DNA of 64,000 bases from Flaccisagitta enflata (Eukaryota; Chaetognatha; Sagittoidea; Aphragmophora), in contig OZ231126.1 of assembly GCA_965153355.1 (NCBI GenBank), positions 104,284,001-104,348,000 on the forward strand, given 5' to 3'. Each line of letters begins with the position of its first letter. The stretch's first letter is position 1. Both the position numbers and the translations under genes were made by a program. The notes under the pieces are model-generated. The model saw only the letters and a program-made list of their open reading frames with translations, searched no databases and was not told the DNA's origin. Shown piece by piece: positions 10,812 through 22,392 of the stretch.

Positions 10812-12160
10812 TACTGTATGTATTTGCGCACCAATGATTGAATAATACTCAGGACGCCGCATCGCTTTGAAAAAACAATCAAGATTCCATTTCAGTGATA
10901 ATTGTAATGAAAAACAACAAAGCATGGTAAAACATTGTTACAGTATAAATAACAAGAGTCAATTGGAATAATAGAATTTGTTGAACAAAAAAATTGCTTT
11001 GAATGATAACAGTTACACGGAATGACAGCATATTTTCTGATTGGAATACCATTTGGAGAATTGTACTCATTTCCTATAACAACAATCATGAGAACAATAA
11101 CTTGTCTGACCAATAAGATCATACTAATTACTCAACGGTAATTATCTTATGTAAGTCTCTTTACGTCCTGTTGATACAGTGACTTGGGGTGATAGATTCA
11201 TTCTGTCTGATTTTGCTCCTAGAGACGGCCTTTTTTGAGCAATGATCACACAGAATGACAAGTTATCATCTAGAGCAACTGTGGCAAAGGACACAGGTAA
11301 ATACTTTGGTAAATCGAGATGTTTTAATTTTCGATCAATTGGACCCGTTGGTAATGTTACTTTCAACAGTAAGTATGATCCCATGTATGCATTACTGCTT
11401 GAAACAGATCAATGTTTTTGGTAGTTATAATTGTTGAAGGGAACAATTGTCGCAGGAGAAGTGGTAACAATGAAAGTATAATTACTGTGTGGGGTAATTG
11501 AGTATTATACTGGACGCTGGTACACTGTAGACATACATTTTGTTCGCACTTATTTATCTATACTGTTTGGTGTTTATTGTGTCAAGAATTCTCATGATCC
11601 ATTACTGCCTTTGAATTAACTCTTTTGGAATTGAGCCAGACTTCTGACTACTTTATAGTTTTTTCTCAAAATTGGCATATTTCTTTGAAATCTTATATTC
11701 CGCTCAAAATCAGGGGGGGGTGTCAGGAAGGCTAGCTCATTTCCTCAGGCTCGGTATTCTTTATCTAGATCTATTCACGCTTTCGGTAGCATTTGTTGCC
11801 TCATTTACTTGATCCATTTAGCTTTATCTATCTTTTTAAGGATCCGTCCTTATCATTATTGATACCAGACCAACCAACCATATCAACGATTCATAGAAAC
11901 CCGTTTGCCAGCTTTTCTCTCCAGCGTCCAGACGTCTAGACAATTCATGGCGCGTTCCTATTCGATGAGCGAGCAACGCGAAATTTTTTTTGATTGGTCA
12001 CTTTTGTCGCAACGGAAGCGGCGCAACGTCGCGACGCATTATCTCGTCTCTGTTTTCCTCTTACAATTCATTCTCCGTCCGGCTCTCTTCTTGATAGGAT
12101 GTTCTCCATTTCCAACCTAATAATCAGAGTCAGTCCTTTGGTTAACTACACGCTGACAGA
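10812..12160. other. Intergenic, no gene supported
   Basis: Several 60-80 codon frames on both strands lack motifs and overlap one another. A G-run at 11711-11719 is followed by 'tgtcaggaagg'. No TIR pair, tRNA or splice-consistent ORF was found by eye. Confidence 0.45.
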
Positions 12161-12164
12161 GGTA

Positions 12165-12292
12165 CTTATTACCATTATTTAGGCCATATTGCTTTCATTA
12201 TTTGGCTCATAATTCCTATTAGTGGTTACTTATCACTGTTATTAGGCCATATTGCTTTCATTATTTGGCTCATTATTCCTATTATTTAGCTC
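12165..12292 (+). repeat. Tandem ~60-bp duplication
   Basis: The segment AGGCCATATTGCTTTCATTA with following TTTGGCTCAT occurs at about 12181 and again at about 12245, with near identity across the unit. Confidence 0.75.
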
Positions 12293-12704
12293 TATTCTCG
12301 TCATATTACTAGAAACTTCTGCATGGCAGTTTGTGGAGTAATGAGGAGAGAGAAAAAATTGATGTTTTTTTAAAACAAGTAAAGTGAATATAAAAATATG
12401 ATTTAAGAATGATAAATCAATGACTTTGCTTGTCTGGTATTATGTAAAAAGGGCTCCTAGAGTCAGAGAGTCATTTTTTAGTGAGTAAAAATAACTGAGG
12501 TTTAGAGAAATGAGACTTGCTTTGAAATTAGATGCTGTTACGCTTGTAAAAAGGCCTGTACGCCTCTGTACTCAAACGGGACATGTAGTTTCAACCATGC
12601 TGACTCCAAATCTGGTTTCATTTTTTTCCCAATTTCATCCGCGGCAACCCGATCAAAATAAATAGACAAAGCATCTCTTAACAAGGCCTGATACATGGCC
12701 AATA

Positions 12705-12870
12705 CCGGTCGCAGATGGGTGGGCAGGGGCAGAAATGCATGTTTTTGCGCTTTCCAACTCGATCACCACGGACTTATGGACCAAAGGACCAACGGCCCGA
12801 TAGACGGACGGACAGACAGATGGACATAGACACTTATAGAGTCACTAGTCCGCGACTAAAAAGAGCTGAC
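12705..12870 (-). repeat. DR1 copy, minus
   Basis: Shows 'gggtgggcaggggcag' near its left end, the GACGGACGGACAGACAGATG tract in the middle, and TCCGCGACTAAAAA at the right. This is the family read in reverse. The ~80-codon frame that covers it is a by-product of the repeat. Confidence 0.6.
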
Positions 12871-12954
12871 CAAAACATTATCATGTACCTTGCGCGTAAA
12901 AAGCAAGTATTCAGTTTGTTGTTTGCGCTTGCATATCTTTTTTGTCGCCGATTT

Positions 12955-13378
12955 TAGATTTTTAGTCGCATGCACGCGACTCTATAACCCGCTATGTCAG
13001 TCGGTCGGTCGGTAACACTTTGCTTTTTTGGCCTCTACGGGCGTTTTCCGCATTACTACTCCTGCCAAAATGCATGGTTAACCTTATTAGTCAAGTGCAC
13101 GCAACTCTATGACCCGCTCTGTCCGTCTGTCTATTTGTCATACTGTCAGTCCGCAACGCTTAACTTCTTATTGCTGTTTGACATCATTTTAAGTCATTTT
13201 TAGTCATGTTAAGTTATCAAAAGTTACTTTAAGTCAATTCACATTTGCAGTCTCTTGGTCTTTTAGTCTTTTAGTCTTAGTGTCTTAACAACCACACACA
13301 ACTGTAAGGTGTTGGCCTTGTTTATCACTGCCCCTTCCCACCTGCATGCAACTTTGGTAGCCGTGTATCCAGCCCTAA
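12955..13378 (+). repeat. DR1 copies, two left ends in tandem
   Basis: A left end (AGTCGCATGCACGCGACTCT) appears at about 12963. A second left end (AAGTGCACGCAACTCTATGA) appears at about 13094. One right end (GCAACTTTGGTAGCCGTGTA) lies near 13350. This looks like one copy inserted into, or duplicated next to, another. Confidence 0.6.
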
Positions 13379-13534
13379 ATTGAGGTTAAATCATGGTAGA
13401 CAGACATACATGCAAAAATTAGTCTAATTTCGACATAGTTGTCTGAGAGAGGTTGCCACAGAATTACTGACATTTACTTCTCGTGCTCAATCTTCTCTCG
13501 GGAGGAATGTTCTGAAAGGTGTGTAGTTATGTTT

Positions 13535-14150
13535 TTAGTTGTGGACACACAGCTCTATAAGAGGCTTCTTCTCTCTGTCCATCAGTCCGTTGCACCGTGG
13601 CTAGAAACAACCCCCGACGCAGACCGGAGACCAACATACCCCTTAACCAACCTAAACCACCATCACCGTGGCTAAAAACAACTCCCGACGCAGACCAGAG
13701 ACCAACCAACCCCTTAACTAACCTAAACCACAACCACCATGGCTAAAAACAACCCCCGACGCAGACCGGAGACCAACCAACCCCTTAACCAACCTAAACC
13801 ACCATCACCATGGCTAAAAACAACCCCCGACGCAGACCGGAGATCAACACACCCCTTAACCAACCAAACCACCATCACTGTGGCTAAAAACAACCCCCGA
13901 CACAGACCGGAGACCAACCAACCCCTTAACCAACCTAAACCACCATCACCGTGGCTAAAAACAACCCCCGACACAGAAAGGAGACCAACCAACCCCTTAA
14001 CCAACCTAAACCACCATCACTGTGGCTAAAAACAACCCCCGAAGCAGACCAGAGACCAACCAACCCCTTAACCAACCTAAACCACCATCACCGTGGCTAA
14101 AAACCACCCCCGACGCAGACCAGGGACCAACCAACCCCTTAACCAACTTA
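13535..14150 (+). repeat. Partial DR1 plus ~70-bp minisatellite
   Basis: From about 13535 a DR1 left end (TGGACACACAGCTCTATAAG) runs into a tandem array starting near 13597. The ~70-bp unit contains GTGGCTAAAAACAACCCCCG, 'cgcagaccggagaccaacc' and 'ccttaaccaacctaaaccacc', and repeats about eight times. Long frames on both strands (for example 13723-14004) come from the array and are not genes. Confidence 0.8.
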
Positions 14151-14469
14151 CACTTTGGCATCATACCCAACTTCTTTGCTGGCTGATTACCGGTCAACGT
14201 CCCTCCCACCTCCTCATTTGAATTTTGTTTTTTGTTTGATGCCCTGATCATGATCCAATGTTTGATGATCAATACCATGTAGTCGATTCTCACTAGTCAA
14301 ATCATTATCATGTTCTAAAGTCGTCTGTTTTTGTAATAAGACAGTTTTGTTTTTTATCTCAAGGAATTTCCTATCATAGTTTCAAACGCCTATCTTTCCT
14401 TATAAATCCTACATTAGATAACAATATGCAAATGGTTTCAAATTGTTTGCTGTGTTGACTGCTGTGTTG

Positions 14470-14690
14470 AAAAACAAGGCCAACACCTATAAGTCACGTG
14501 CAAGATTTACAGAATGACTTTTAGAATGACTTCGAATGACTAAATATACTCTTAAATGATTTAAAATGACTTAAAGGAATAAAATTGATAAAAAAAGTAA
14601 AAGTGTGACAGACCAACCAACCGACCAACTAACCGACCAACCAATGGATGGACAAAGCGGGGTGTAGAGTTGCGTGCACGCGACTAAAAA
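14470..14690 (-). repeat. DR1 copy, minus
   Basis: Begins with ACAAGGCCAACACC, contains the 'gaccaaccaaccgaccaa' tract, and ends with GGTGTAGAGTTGCGTGCACG followed by CGACTAAAAA. The middle carries repeated 'aatgactt' motifs that mirror the 'aagtcatt' motifs of the plus copy near 13190. Confidence 0.65.
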
Positions 14691-15180
14691 TGTTTCAAAT
14701 CACACGAAACTAATCTTGTTTATCATTTACGTTACTCAGCATTTTATCCATCATCCCATCCATGTGCGATTAGTTCTCATTGTAGGGAAGTATGACGAAA
14801 AAAACTTTTTTCTCCAAAATCATAATTATTGGTATTAATTGATGCAGAATATCAAGGACTTTTGATTGATACCTCATATTGCATTTTTAACTATTATTCA
14901 AACTTATTTTGAGCTATATTGAATTTGGCGCCGTTTTTGCAAGCCTGTCACTTGTTTGGATTCAACTTTCTAACTGATTGAAATCTATTTGGCGATGATA
15001 ATTTTACTTGGAACATGCTGTGTATCTGTCCAAAACGAGCATGTCACATCACCCACCTAATACTTTACCACAAAGACTCACTTAGGCAGTATATCACCAC
15101 AATGGTCAAGAATGATGATCCTATAATCAACCTCAAAACAGCAAAGTGAGTGATTTTTAAAGCAATGTGGCAATATTGAG
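14691..15180. other. Intergenic, no gene seen
   Basis: AT-rich sequence without motifs, repeats or a convincing open frame. Confidence 0.5.
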
Positions 15181-15184
15181 GGAT

Positions 15185-15248
15185 GTGGGAAGGGGCAAGC
15201 GATGGCTTGTTGTCTTATTGGCGTCCCCCTCTCTCGCTCTTTCTGTCA

Positions 15249-15303
<55 letters not shown>

Positions 15304-15385
15304 GGGCAGGGGCATACAACCTCATTCACACCCTTGCCCACACCAAACACACTCATACGCACGGACAATCACACAGCAGCCTCTA
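15185..15385 (+). repeat. (TGTC)n/(CT)n microsatellite with repeat flanks
   Basis: A tetranucleotide TGTC run passes into a CT dinucleotide run between about 15245 and 15302. Flanks carry 'gggcaggggcatacaacc' and 'cacacccttgcccacacc', which recur near the long CT tract at 24.9 kb, so the microsatellite belongs to a dispersed repeat. The overlapping frames are shadows. Confidence 0.7.
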
Positions 15386-15527
15386 AAATGCAACTCTCTG
15401 ATAACCTCTGTCACACCGCGCTTACTCCACCAAACAACTATGTGAAAATTAGACAAATTCTCGCATGTATGAATATCAGCAATGATTTCAAAACAATATC
15501 TAAAAAGAGTATGGATCCGCGACTGGG

Positions 15528-16030
15528 GTCAAACAGCGTTGTCAAATGGTGTTGTCAAACGGCATTGTCAAACGGCATTGTCAAACGACGTTGTCAAACG
15601 ACATTGTCAAACGATGTTGTCAAACGACGTTGTCAAACAGTGTTGTTAAACCGCGTTGTCAAACGGCATTGTCAAACAGCGTTGTCAAATGGCGTTGTCA
15701 AACAGCGTTGACAAACGGCGTTGTCAAACGGCGTTGTCAAAAGGCGATGTCAAACGGCGTTGTCAAACGGCGTTGTCAAACGGCGTTGTCAAACAGCGTT
15801 GTCAAACGGCGTTGTCAAACGGCGTTGTCAAACGGCGTTGTCAAACGGAGTTGTCAAACGACGTTGTCAAACAACGTTGTCTAATGGCATTGTCTAACGG
15901 CATTGTCAGACAGCGTTGTCAAATGGTGTTGTCAACGGTGTTGTAAAACGGCATTGTCAACGGCGTTGTAAAACGGCGTTGTCAACGGTGTTGTCAAATG
16001 ATGTTTTCAAATGGCATTGTCAAATGGCGT
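15528..16030 (+). repeat. 13-bp minisatellite (GTTGTCAAACGGC)n
   Basis: About 37 copies of GTTGTCAAACGGC occur with drift. Because 13 is not a multiple of 3, all three forward frames stay open and encode the same 13-residue periodic peptide. The ORFs of 96-169 codons here are therefore artefacts of the repeat length. Confidence 0.9.
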
Positions 16031-16734
16031 TTACAGTCTAGAATTTTTCAACCAAATCAGTTGAAAATCACTAAAGTTATGCAAATTTTTCACTTTTAGG
16101 AGGTAGGCTAGTTAGGTGGTAGGCAAGTTTGGCCGTTTAGCATGCTAAAGTCTTTATGAATCACAATCATATGTTGAGTTCTTCAATGTTAAGATTACAT
16201 ATTAAGTTTCCACTAAATTGGTTGGAAAGTGCCTAAATTATACACATTTTCCACTTTTAAGTCTGTAGGCTGGGTGGGTGGTAGGCTGGTTTTGCTGGTT
16301 AGCATGCCCAAATCTCTATTAATTGCAAATGTATGTTGAGTCCTTCCATTTAGAGACTATATACCAAGTTTCAACCAAATTGGTTGAAAAATGACAAGGT
16401 TATGCACATTTTTCACTTCTAGGCTGGTAGGCTAGTTGGGTGGTAGGCTGGTTTGGCCGGTTAGCATGCTAAAATCTTTACCCATCAAATACATATGTTG
16501 AGTCCTTCCATCTAGAGACTACATACTAAGTTTCAACCAAATCGCTTGAAAAATGCCAAAGTTATGCGCGTTTTTCACTTTTAGGCTGGTAGGCTGGTTG
16601 GGATGATCCAATCCTAACATACACATAGGCTGTAGAGCAGCCTACCCTAGTACAACTTCCATGCAAATATGAAGCAAATTGGTCAAGGCATTCAAGAGTT
16701 AGCCCATTTAATTGTGTGGACAACGATGACGACG

Positions 16735-16770
<36 letters not shown>
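16031..16770 (+). repeat. ~165-bp tandem repeat, then (CAA)n
   Basis: About four units, the last truncated, each contain GGTAGGCTGGTTTGGCCGGT, 'tagcatgctaaa' and 'caaccaaattggttgaaaa'. Divergence is about 10-20 percent by eye. A short CAA run at about 16733-16770 closes the block. Confidence 0.8.
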
Positions 16771-16773
<3 letters not shown>

Positions 16774-17079
16774 TCAACAACAGCAACGACAACCATGCGC
16801 AATCAAATATAGTCCGCGTCGGAATGGTATACCGTCGCAGACAAAAAAATGTGTGACAAACGCGAGTGATCACAAACAACAAACCATTTACGTCATTTTT
16901 ACGTTTTTTTTAGCTCTTTGTAAGGAAGGGTGTCTTGTTGCAGTGTTAGCGTTACTCAGGAAAATTTCAGTGAAAATATGAAACCAAGCGAGCGAGCTAA
17001 GCTAGCTTAGCAAGGTGGAGGGCTACATAGTGAGCGGAGTGAGCGGTGCGAGTAATAGACATAAACTGCTTTTTTGTAG
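16771..17079. other. Intergenic, no gene seen
   Basis: Contains 'agtccgcgtcgg' and 'gtcgcagacaaaaaa', small pieces resembling DR1, and the phrase 'gagcgagctaagctagc'. No gene is supported. Confidence 0.4.
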
Positions 17080-17265
17080 TTGCGTGCACGCTACTCTACA
17101 CCCCGCTTTGTTGGTCGGTATGTCTGCCTGTCCGTCGGTCACACTTAACTTTTTTTATGATTTTTATTTTTGGACTTCACTGCTCCTGCCCAAATGGTCT
17201 AGTGACCTCAAATAAAGCCCCTGCCCACCCGCACGCGAGTTTGGCAGCCGTGTATCCCGCCTTGC
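17080..17265 (+). repeat. DR1 copy, plus
   Basis: One of the clearest copies. The left end is TTGCGTGCACGCTACTCTAC and a TGGTCGGTATGTCTGCCTG tract follows. The body has CTGCTCCTGCCCAAATGG, and the right end is GGCAGCCGTGTATCCCGCCT. Length is about 185 bp. Confidence 0.75.
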
Positions 17266-17656
17266 TGCTCAACCAAAGGCTTGTACTTTAGAAAATCCAT
17301 GGTCATTTGAAAGATCTTTGAAACATCTTCCAATCTTCCAATTGCGATGTTGATCTTTAGCTTTATTTGTTTGGAAATGGCAATGAGTTAAACTAAAAAG
17401 AAAAAAAAGAGGGAAAAAAAGAAAGGAAGAATAAACAAACAAACAGACAAACAGACAAACAGACAAACAAACTTACACTAAAACAAAGTCTGAAAGTTTC
17501 AAAAGTTTTACATGAATGGTAATTCAGTCAATTTGGGTATAAAGTTTATGCATGCTGCTTAGTATGTCATTCTTTAAACATTTTACCGCAATGAGACTAA
17601 TGAGTAATGACAATCTGTATCGGAAAGGGGGAAATTGTTAACAAAATATGTAAGCC

Positions 17657-17661
<5 letters not shown>

Positions 17662-17703
<42 letters not shown>

Positions 17704-17765
17704 TGCGTCTGTGTATGTGTGTGTGTGTGTGTGTGTGTATGTGTGTGTGTGTGTGTGTGTCTGTG
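17662..17765. repeat. (GT)n microsatellite
   Basis: GT dinucleotide run interrupted at 17702-17716 by 'ctgcgtctgtgtat' and shortly after by single changes. The minus-strand ORF over it is a simple-repeat shadow. Confidence 0.9.
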
Positions 17766-18501
17766 TGGTAGTATTGAATGTTTAACTTTAAACTACTGAA
17801 TGTTTGTCGTACTATCAAATGATTAGATCATTTGAACAATTCTCTCACTGCGGATGAAAAAATGTAAAGTTTTTCAAAATTATCGGCGGCCGTCGCGAGC
17901 GAAGAATAGCATGTTTCCCGATGAAATGACTTAGTGACTAGCGACTAGTTCACAATGATCAAAACAGATTTTCTTTCTCTCTCGCTACAAATGGTTTCTT
18001 AGTATCATATAATCCTTAGTCTTTGCTCAGAGAATAATCACTGATATTATTTGCACTTATGAAAGCATCATATTTGGATGAATTCATAGTCTTCATTTTT
18101 ATATGTTGGAAAGTCGTTGAATTTTGGTGAAAATGCGACTTTTTTCTTCACTGATTTCCACTTTTGATTTTTAAAAGTAGTGACTGGTCAAATTTGAATA
18201 TTTTAAACATGGAATTTTCATTTTTAGAAGTTGCATGGTAAGAATGCTCACTTTTGGTTCTTAAGAACTACTGACTGGATAATTTCCTTTGCCACGTAAA
18301 TTGTAATTGTTGGTACAGCTATCATCTTGATCGGCAACTCGTAAAAAGGTTGTCTCCTTTGGTAGCTTTAGATTTAGATTTAGATTTAGATATGTTTAGC
18401 CTAAGGAAAACTTTTAGAAAAAAGTCTTATAGAAAGGCCGTCATAGTCATTTAGCACAGCACAGCAAAGCAACACAGCACACCCGTGAACTAGGGATTTT
18501 C
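17766..18501. other. Intergenic, no gene seen
   Basis: AT-rich. Contains about five TTTAGA units around 18366-18392 and a 'cagcacagcaaagcaacacagc' stretch at about 18455-18480. No coding evidence. Confidence 0.5.
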
Positions 18502-18715
18502 ATATTTGAAGATAAGCAGTTTTTTTGCCCCTGCTTCCCACGATTTTCCAAACCCCATTTTCAGAGTTTTCTTCATTTTTTTGCTTTTGCTCCTCAAGCA
18601 GTTTTTGATACTTGATCTTTTCCTCGGCACTTTTATATTATATTATATTATTATAATATAAAATTAAACGCAAGAGGTTGTGTAACCATATCGAATATTT
18701 GTTATAGAGTTGTCA

Positions 18716-18806
<91 letters not shown>

Positions 18807-19160
18807 GACATTAACTTTTTTTTGCGCGGATTTGATCTTTTATGTAGTCGATACTCAAATAAAACATTGATTTTATGCCTAATTTGTGCTCCCGTAGCAA
18901 CGAAAATGACGGTAAACATATGTATAGTACAAGCATTGAATCGTCAACATTGGAAATTCCATCTTGGGAATTGTTTAAAGACTCATATGATGACTAATTG
19001 AAGGATGACAATGCCCATTAGATTTCCCTATATATGGGCTGACTTACATGACAAAATGAGTGTTGTTCCGTTTCAACGATCTAACGAACAAACAAATGAA
19101 AAAACGAACAAACGAACAAAGGAACAATCGAACGGACAATCGAACTAACTAACTAACGCA

Positions 19161-19229
<69 letters not shown>

Positions 19230-19241
19230 AGTTGTTGTTGC

Positions 19242-19344
<103 letters not shown>

Positions 19345-19445
19345 GCTGTCATTGTTCTTGTTGTTGGTACAGTGAATTGGTTTTCATTCAATCTATTGTT
19401 GATTTATGTTGACAATCACATTGATATTCAATGTACCTTTATCCA

Positions 19446-19955
19446 GCCTAGTGGCCTCTGCCCAGGAGCAGCATCCACTGGAGGGTGGCTTCATAGAGTG
19501 GGAAACCGGTGCGGGGCGGAACTGGCTTTGATACCCTCTTAAGGGTTCCCTCATGTTAGTTCTTTTCCAAACCATAGTAGATTGTGATAAACCGGTAGTA
19601 CCCTCAGCCCGAGGCAGTTATGCCATCCTCTTGTCTGGGTCTTTGTAGAAGTCTGGCTAGTAGCAAAGGGGTGATTCCCTTGGCCAATGCCTCAGAAGCA
19701 TGCTTCTGAGGGCTCCCTACAAAGGAACAACCTGGGGAAAAACTTACAGTGGCAGTGAAGGTCACAACCCATCCGTCTCCACAGTCCCGGATTCTAAGTG
19801 CAGTGGTTGGCTTTGATACCCTCTTAAGGGTTCTCTCATTTAAGTCCATATTTTTTAGCTCTGCTTTAGTCTGCCGGGTGGATTCGGAGTCAAGGTCGCA
19901 TGTGCAGGTTGCACACTAATATATCCATACACTCTGTGCCTGTGGTTCCGTCTGA
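19446..19955. other. Insertion inside LTR2 copy 1
   Basis: Absent from the other two LTR2 copies. It holds two copies, about 280 bp apart, of a ~38-bp segment containing GGCTTTGATACCCTCTTAAG and 'ggttc(c/t)ctcat', near 19527 and 19809. The motif ACCCTCTTAAGGGT is palindromic. It may be a small repeat element; no coding motif was recognised in the two minus-strand frames. Confidence 0.5.
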
Positions 19956-20062
19956 CAATCTTCGATGTTGGAGTTTTGTGACAACATTGAAGATGAAATA
20001 TTTTGTTGTCATTGATGCATCAATGGAATATCTTTAACTGAATACAACTGTAAATTCCTTGG

Positions 20063-20232
20063 TATAAAACATTGTGTGACGTGTTATTTGGATCCATTCT
20101 CATCGCTCGCTGGGGTCATTTGCTCTGCGTAAGTTACATTCCTCTAACTCTGTCTAAATAAACTTATTGCCTTAAACTCTGTCTAAATAAATTTATTGCC
20201 TAAAACTCTGTCTAAATAAACTTATCGCCTAA
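20063..20232 (+). promoter_or_regulatory. LTR2 copy 1: TATA box and triple poly(A) signal
   Basis: TATAAA at 20063-20068 is followed about 85-165 bp downstream by three tandem ~28-bp units with the core CTCTGTCTAAATAAA(C/T)TTA, each carrying AATAAA. This is the layout expected of LTR U3 promoter and R/U5 poly(A) sequences. Function is inferred from position and motif. Confidence 0.6.
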
Positions 20233-20420
20233 ATGATTATGTCATGAATAAATATATCTAAACATTGTTACCATTCAATAAGTCCTGCTTCCATGCCTCT
20301 GAGTGAAGAATTAAGGGCTTTGGTCAATTACTATTGAACTAGATGGTATTTAAAGGATCAGGAAAAGATTTATTGAGACTAAGAATGAACAAGCATAACC
20401 AGACTAGAATTTACAAAAAC

Positions 20421-20478
20421 TGTAGTCTCTCGGCGTAGTGGCGGTGTGTAGTGGCCCTAAGAAGCCCTAATTCTTACA
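20421..20478 (+). mobile_element. LTR1 3' end fragment
   Basis: TGTAGTCTCTCGGCGTAGTG through 'ccctaattcttaca' matches the last ~58 bp of the short LTR at 26332-26689. At that locus the same sequence follows directly after 'aaatgtg' with no LTR2 between, so this junction marks LTR2-type sequence lying within LTR1. Confidence 0.7.
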
Positions 20479-20531
20479 GGCAGCAACAACAAAAAAACAT
20501 CAACAACAACAACAACAAGAACAATGACAGC

Positions 20532-20664
<133 letters not shown>

Positions 20665-21018
20665 TGCGTTTGTTCGATTGTCCGTTTGATTGTTCCTTTG
20701 TTCGTTTGTTCGTTTGTTCGTTTTTTCATTTGTTTGTTCGTTAGATCGTTGAAACGGAACAACACTCATTTTGTCATGTAAGTCAGCCCATATATAGGGA
20801 AATCTAATGGGCATTGTCATCCTTCAATTAGTCATCATATGAGTCTTTAAACAATTCCCAAGATGGAATTTTCAATGTTGACGATTCAATGCTTGTACTA
20901 TACATATGTTTACCGTCATTTTCGTTGCTACGGGAGCACAAATTAGGCATAAAATCAATGTTTTATTTGAGTATCGACTACATAAAAGATCAAATCCGCG
21001 CAAAAAAAAGTTAATGTC

Positions 21019-21103
<85 letters not shown>

Positions 21104-21181
21104 TGACAACTCTATAACAAATATTCGATATGGTTACACAACCTCTTGCGTTTAATTTTATATTATAATGATATAATATAA

Positions 21182-22270
21182 TATAAAAGTGCCGAGGAAA
21201 AGATCAAGTATCAAAAACTGCTTGAGGAGCAAAAGCAAAAAAATGAAGAAAACTCTGAAAATGGGGTTTGGAAAATTGTGGGAAGCAGGGGCAAAAAAAC
21301 TGCTTATCTTCAAATATCAACGCTTCAAGCCACGGCCAACACCAAAAGCAAAGGCAAAGGCAAAAACAATAACAATAACAATAATGAAAAGAAGCAACAA
21401 CTTCCTCCTCAACAGCAGGAGGTCCCCAGCGCAGCGGCAACGGCTTCAGGTAGCGGGGGAGCAACTGTGTCTTCAACGGCGCCCGCGTTGAAGAAGGCAA
21501 AGGAGCTTAAACAGCGGCCGGAAGCAGCAGCAGGGCAAGGGAAAGCAAAAGGCGACATTCAGCCTTCAGCGGTCGCAAGTGGTTCTGCGGCGCCTAAACA
21601 GCAAGCTAAAGGACCATCAGCGCATCAGCAACAGAAGTTGGAGTCGCCAAACTCTTTGTCGGCGGTTCTTGACACCGAGACTGGACATCGCATCGACGAG
21701 CATCTGCTCCGCCTGTGTGCGGCAACTGGGAGTGACGCATCCAAACGCCAGTTGTCTAGACTTGCTTCATTCCTACCCCCAACCTACTACAAATCATTCA
21801 GCAACGCCCAACGTGTTGAATGTGCTCGTCAGCTGTGGGACATGGCGGAAAAGTCTCGAGTTCAGACGGAAGTCGTGGACAGGAGATGGAAGGCGATGAT
21901 TGCGTTAGATGCGAAGGTCAAGAGCGACATGCGAGTGGCAGAGCTGGAGAAGCGGTTGGAGAAGGCAAAGCAAGTTGCGGATGCAAAGGCCAAGGAAGCA
22001 GCAGGATCTCAGCAGTTGGCGTCGGCGGCAGCATCTGTTAAACACGTCCTCTGCGTTCAGCAAGATCCTCGCGACATCCTAGCTCCTGTGACTGCGACAG
22101 CATCGTCAACTCCAACTGCATCTGCAGAAAACAGAAGTTGGCCTTCCATCTCGACAACTGCTCAAAGCGCTAAAGACGCTCCCAAGGCAACGCCGAAGAA
22201 AAAGAGGCGCCCTTGGAATCCAGGCCGCCAGCCGCAGCAGCAGCAACATCATCAGCAGCCGCCGCAATAA
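21182..22270 (+). CDS. Gag-like low-complexity/coiled-coil ORF
   Basis: The frame opens after TAA at 21179-21181 and runs 362 codons to TAA. No in-frame ATG occurs in the first half, so the beginning is missing, spliced in, or uses a non-ATG codon. The N-terminal part (EEKIKYQKLLEEQKQKNEEN, then GVWKIVGSRGKK) is charged. A Gln/Ala/Ser-rich linker follows, then a compact helical region containing HRIDEHLLRLCAATGS and LASFLPPTYYKSFSNAQRVE. A coiled coil (ELEKRLEKAKQVADAKAKEA) and a basic, Pro/Gln-rich tail (KKKRRPWNPGRQ) end it. This architecture suits a retroelement Gag or ORF1-like protein, but no zinc knuckle is present and no family is certain. Its first ~45 codons are also present, inverted, in the left arm at 18.5-18.65 kb. 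Confidence 0.5.
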   Translation, partial: YKSAEEKIKYQKLLEEQKQKNEENSENGVWKIVGSRGKKTAYLQISTLQATANTKSKGKGKNNNNNNNEKKQQLPPQQQEVPSAAATASGSGGATVSSTAPALKKAKELKQRPEAAAGQGKAKGDIQPSAVASGSAAPKQQAKGPSAHQQQKLESPNSLSAVLDTETGHRIDEHLLRLCAATGSDASKRQLSRLASFLPPTYYKSFSNAQRVECARQLWDMAEKSRVQTEVVDRRWKAMIALDAKVKSDMRVAELEKRLEKAKQVADAKAKEAAGSQQLASAAASVKHVLCVQQDPRDILAPVTATASSTPTASAENRSWPSISTTAQSAKDAPKATPKKKRRPWNPGRQPQQQQHHQQPPQ

Positions 22271-22392
22271 GGCTGTTATACGGTGCCACGTCCACAGTTA
22301 CCATTCCTTCAATTATCGTCAAGTAACGCGACGTGGAGAGCGGCACCATTTCGCTGAGTCTTTGTCAATTCCATCGCGACGCTCATCCCTCG

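Larger units (their letters stand above)
19366..20415 (+). mobile_element. LTR2 copy 1, interrupted
   Basis: From GGTACAGTGAATTGG to 'agactagaatttaca' this matches copies at 37.3 kb (plus) and 41.3 kb (minus). It lacks the first ~175 bp present in those copies and is interrupted at about 19446-19955 by unrelated sequence. It keeps the promoter and poly(A) block. The right end joins directly to the 3' piece of LTR1 at 20421. Confidence 0.75.

Noticed and set aside
13590-14150. Possible CRISPR-like array
   Set aside because: Units are contiguous ~70-bp tandem repeats without unique spacers, in a eukaryotic context.
15202-15946. Overlapping ORFs of 92-169 codons
   Set aside because: Produced by the 13-bp repeat, whose length keeps every frame open with the same periodic peptide.
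18366-18392. Possible telomeric repeat
   Set aside because: The unit is TTTAGA, few copies, not TTAGGG.
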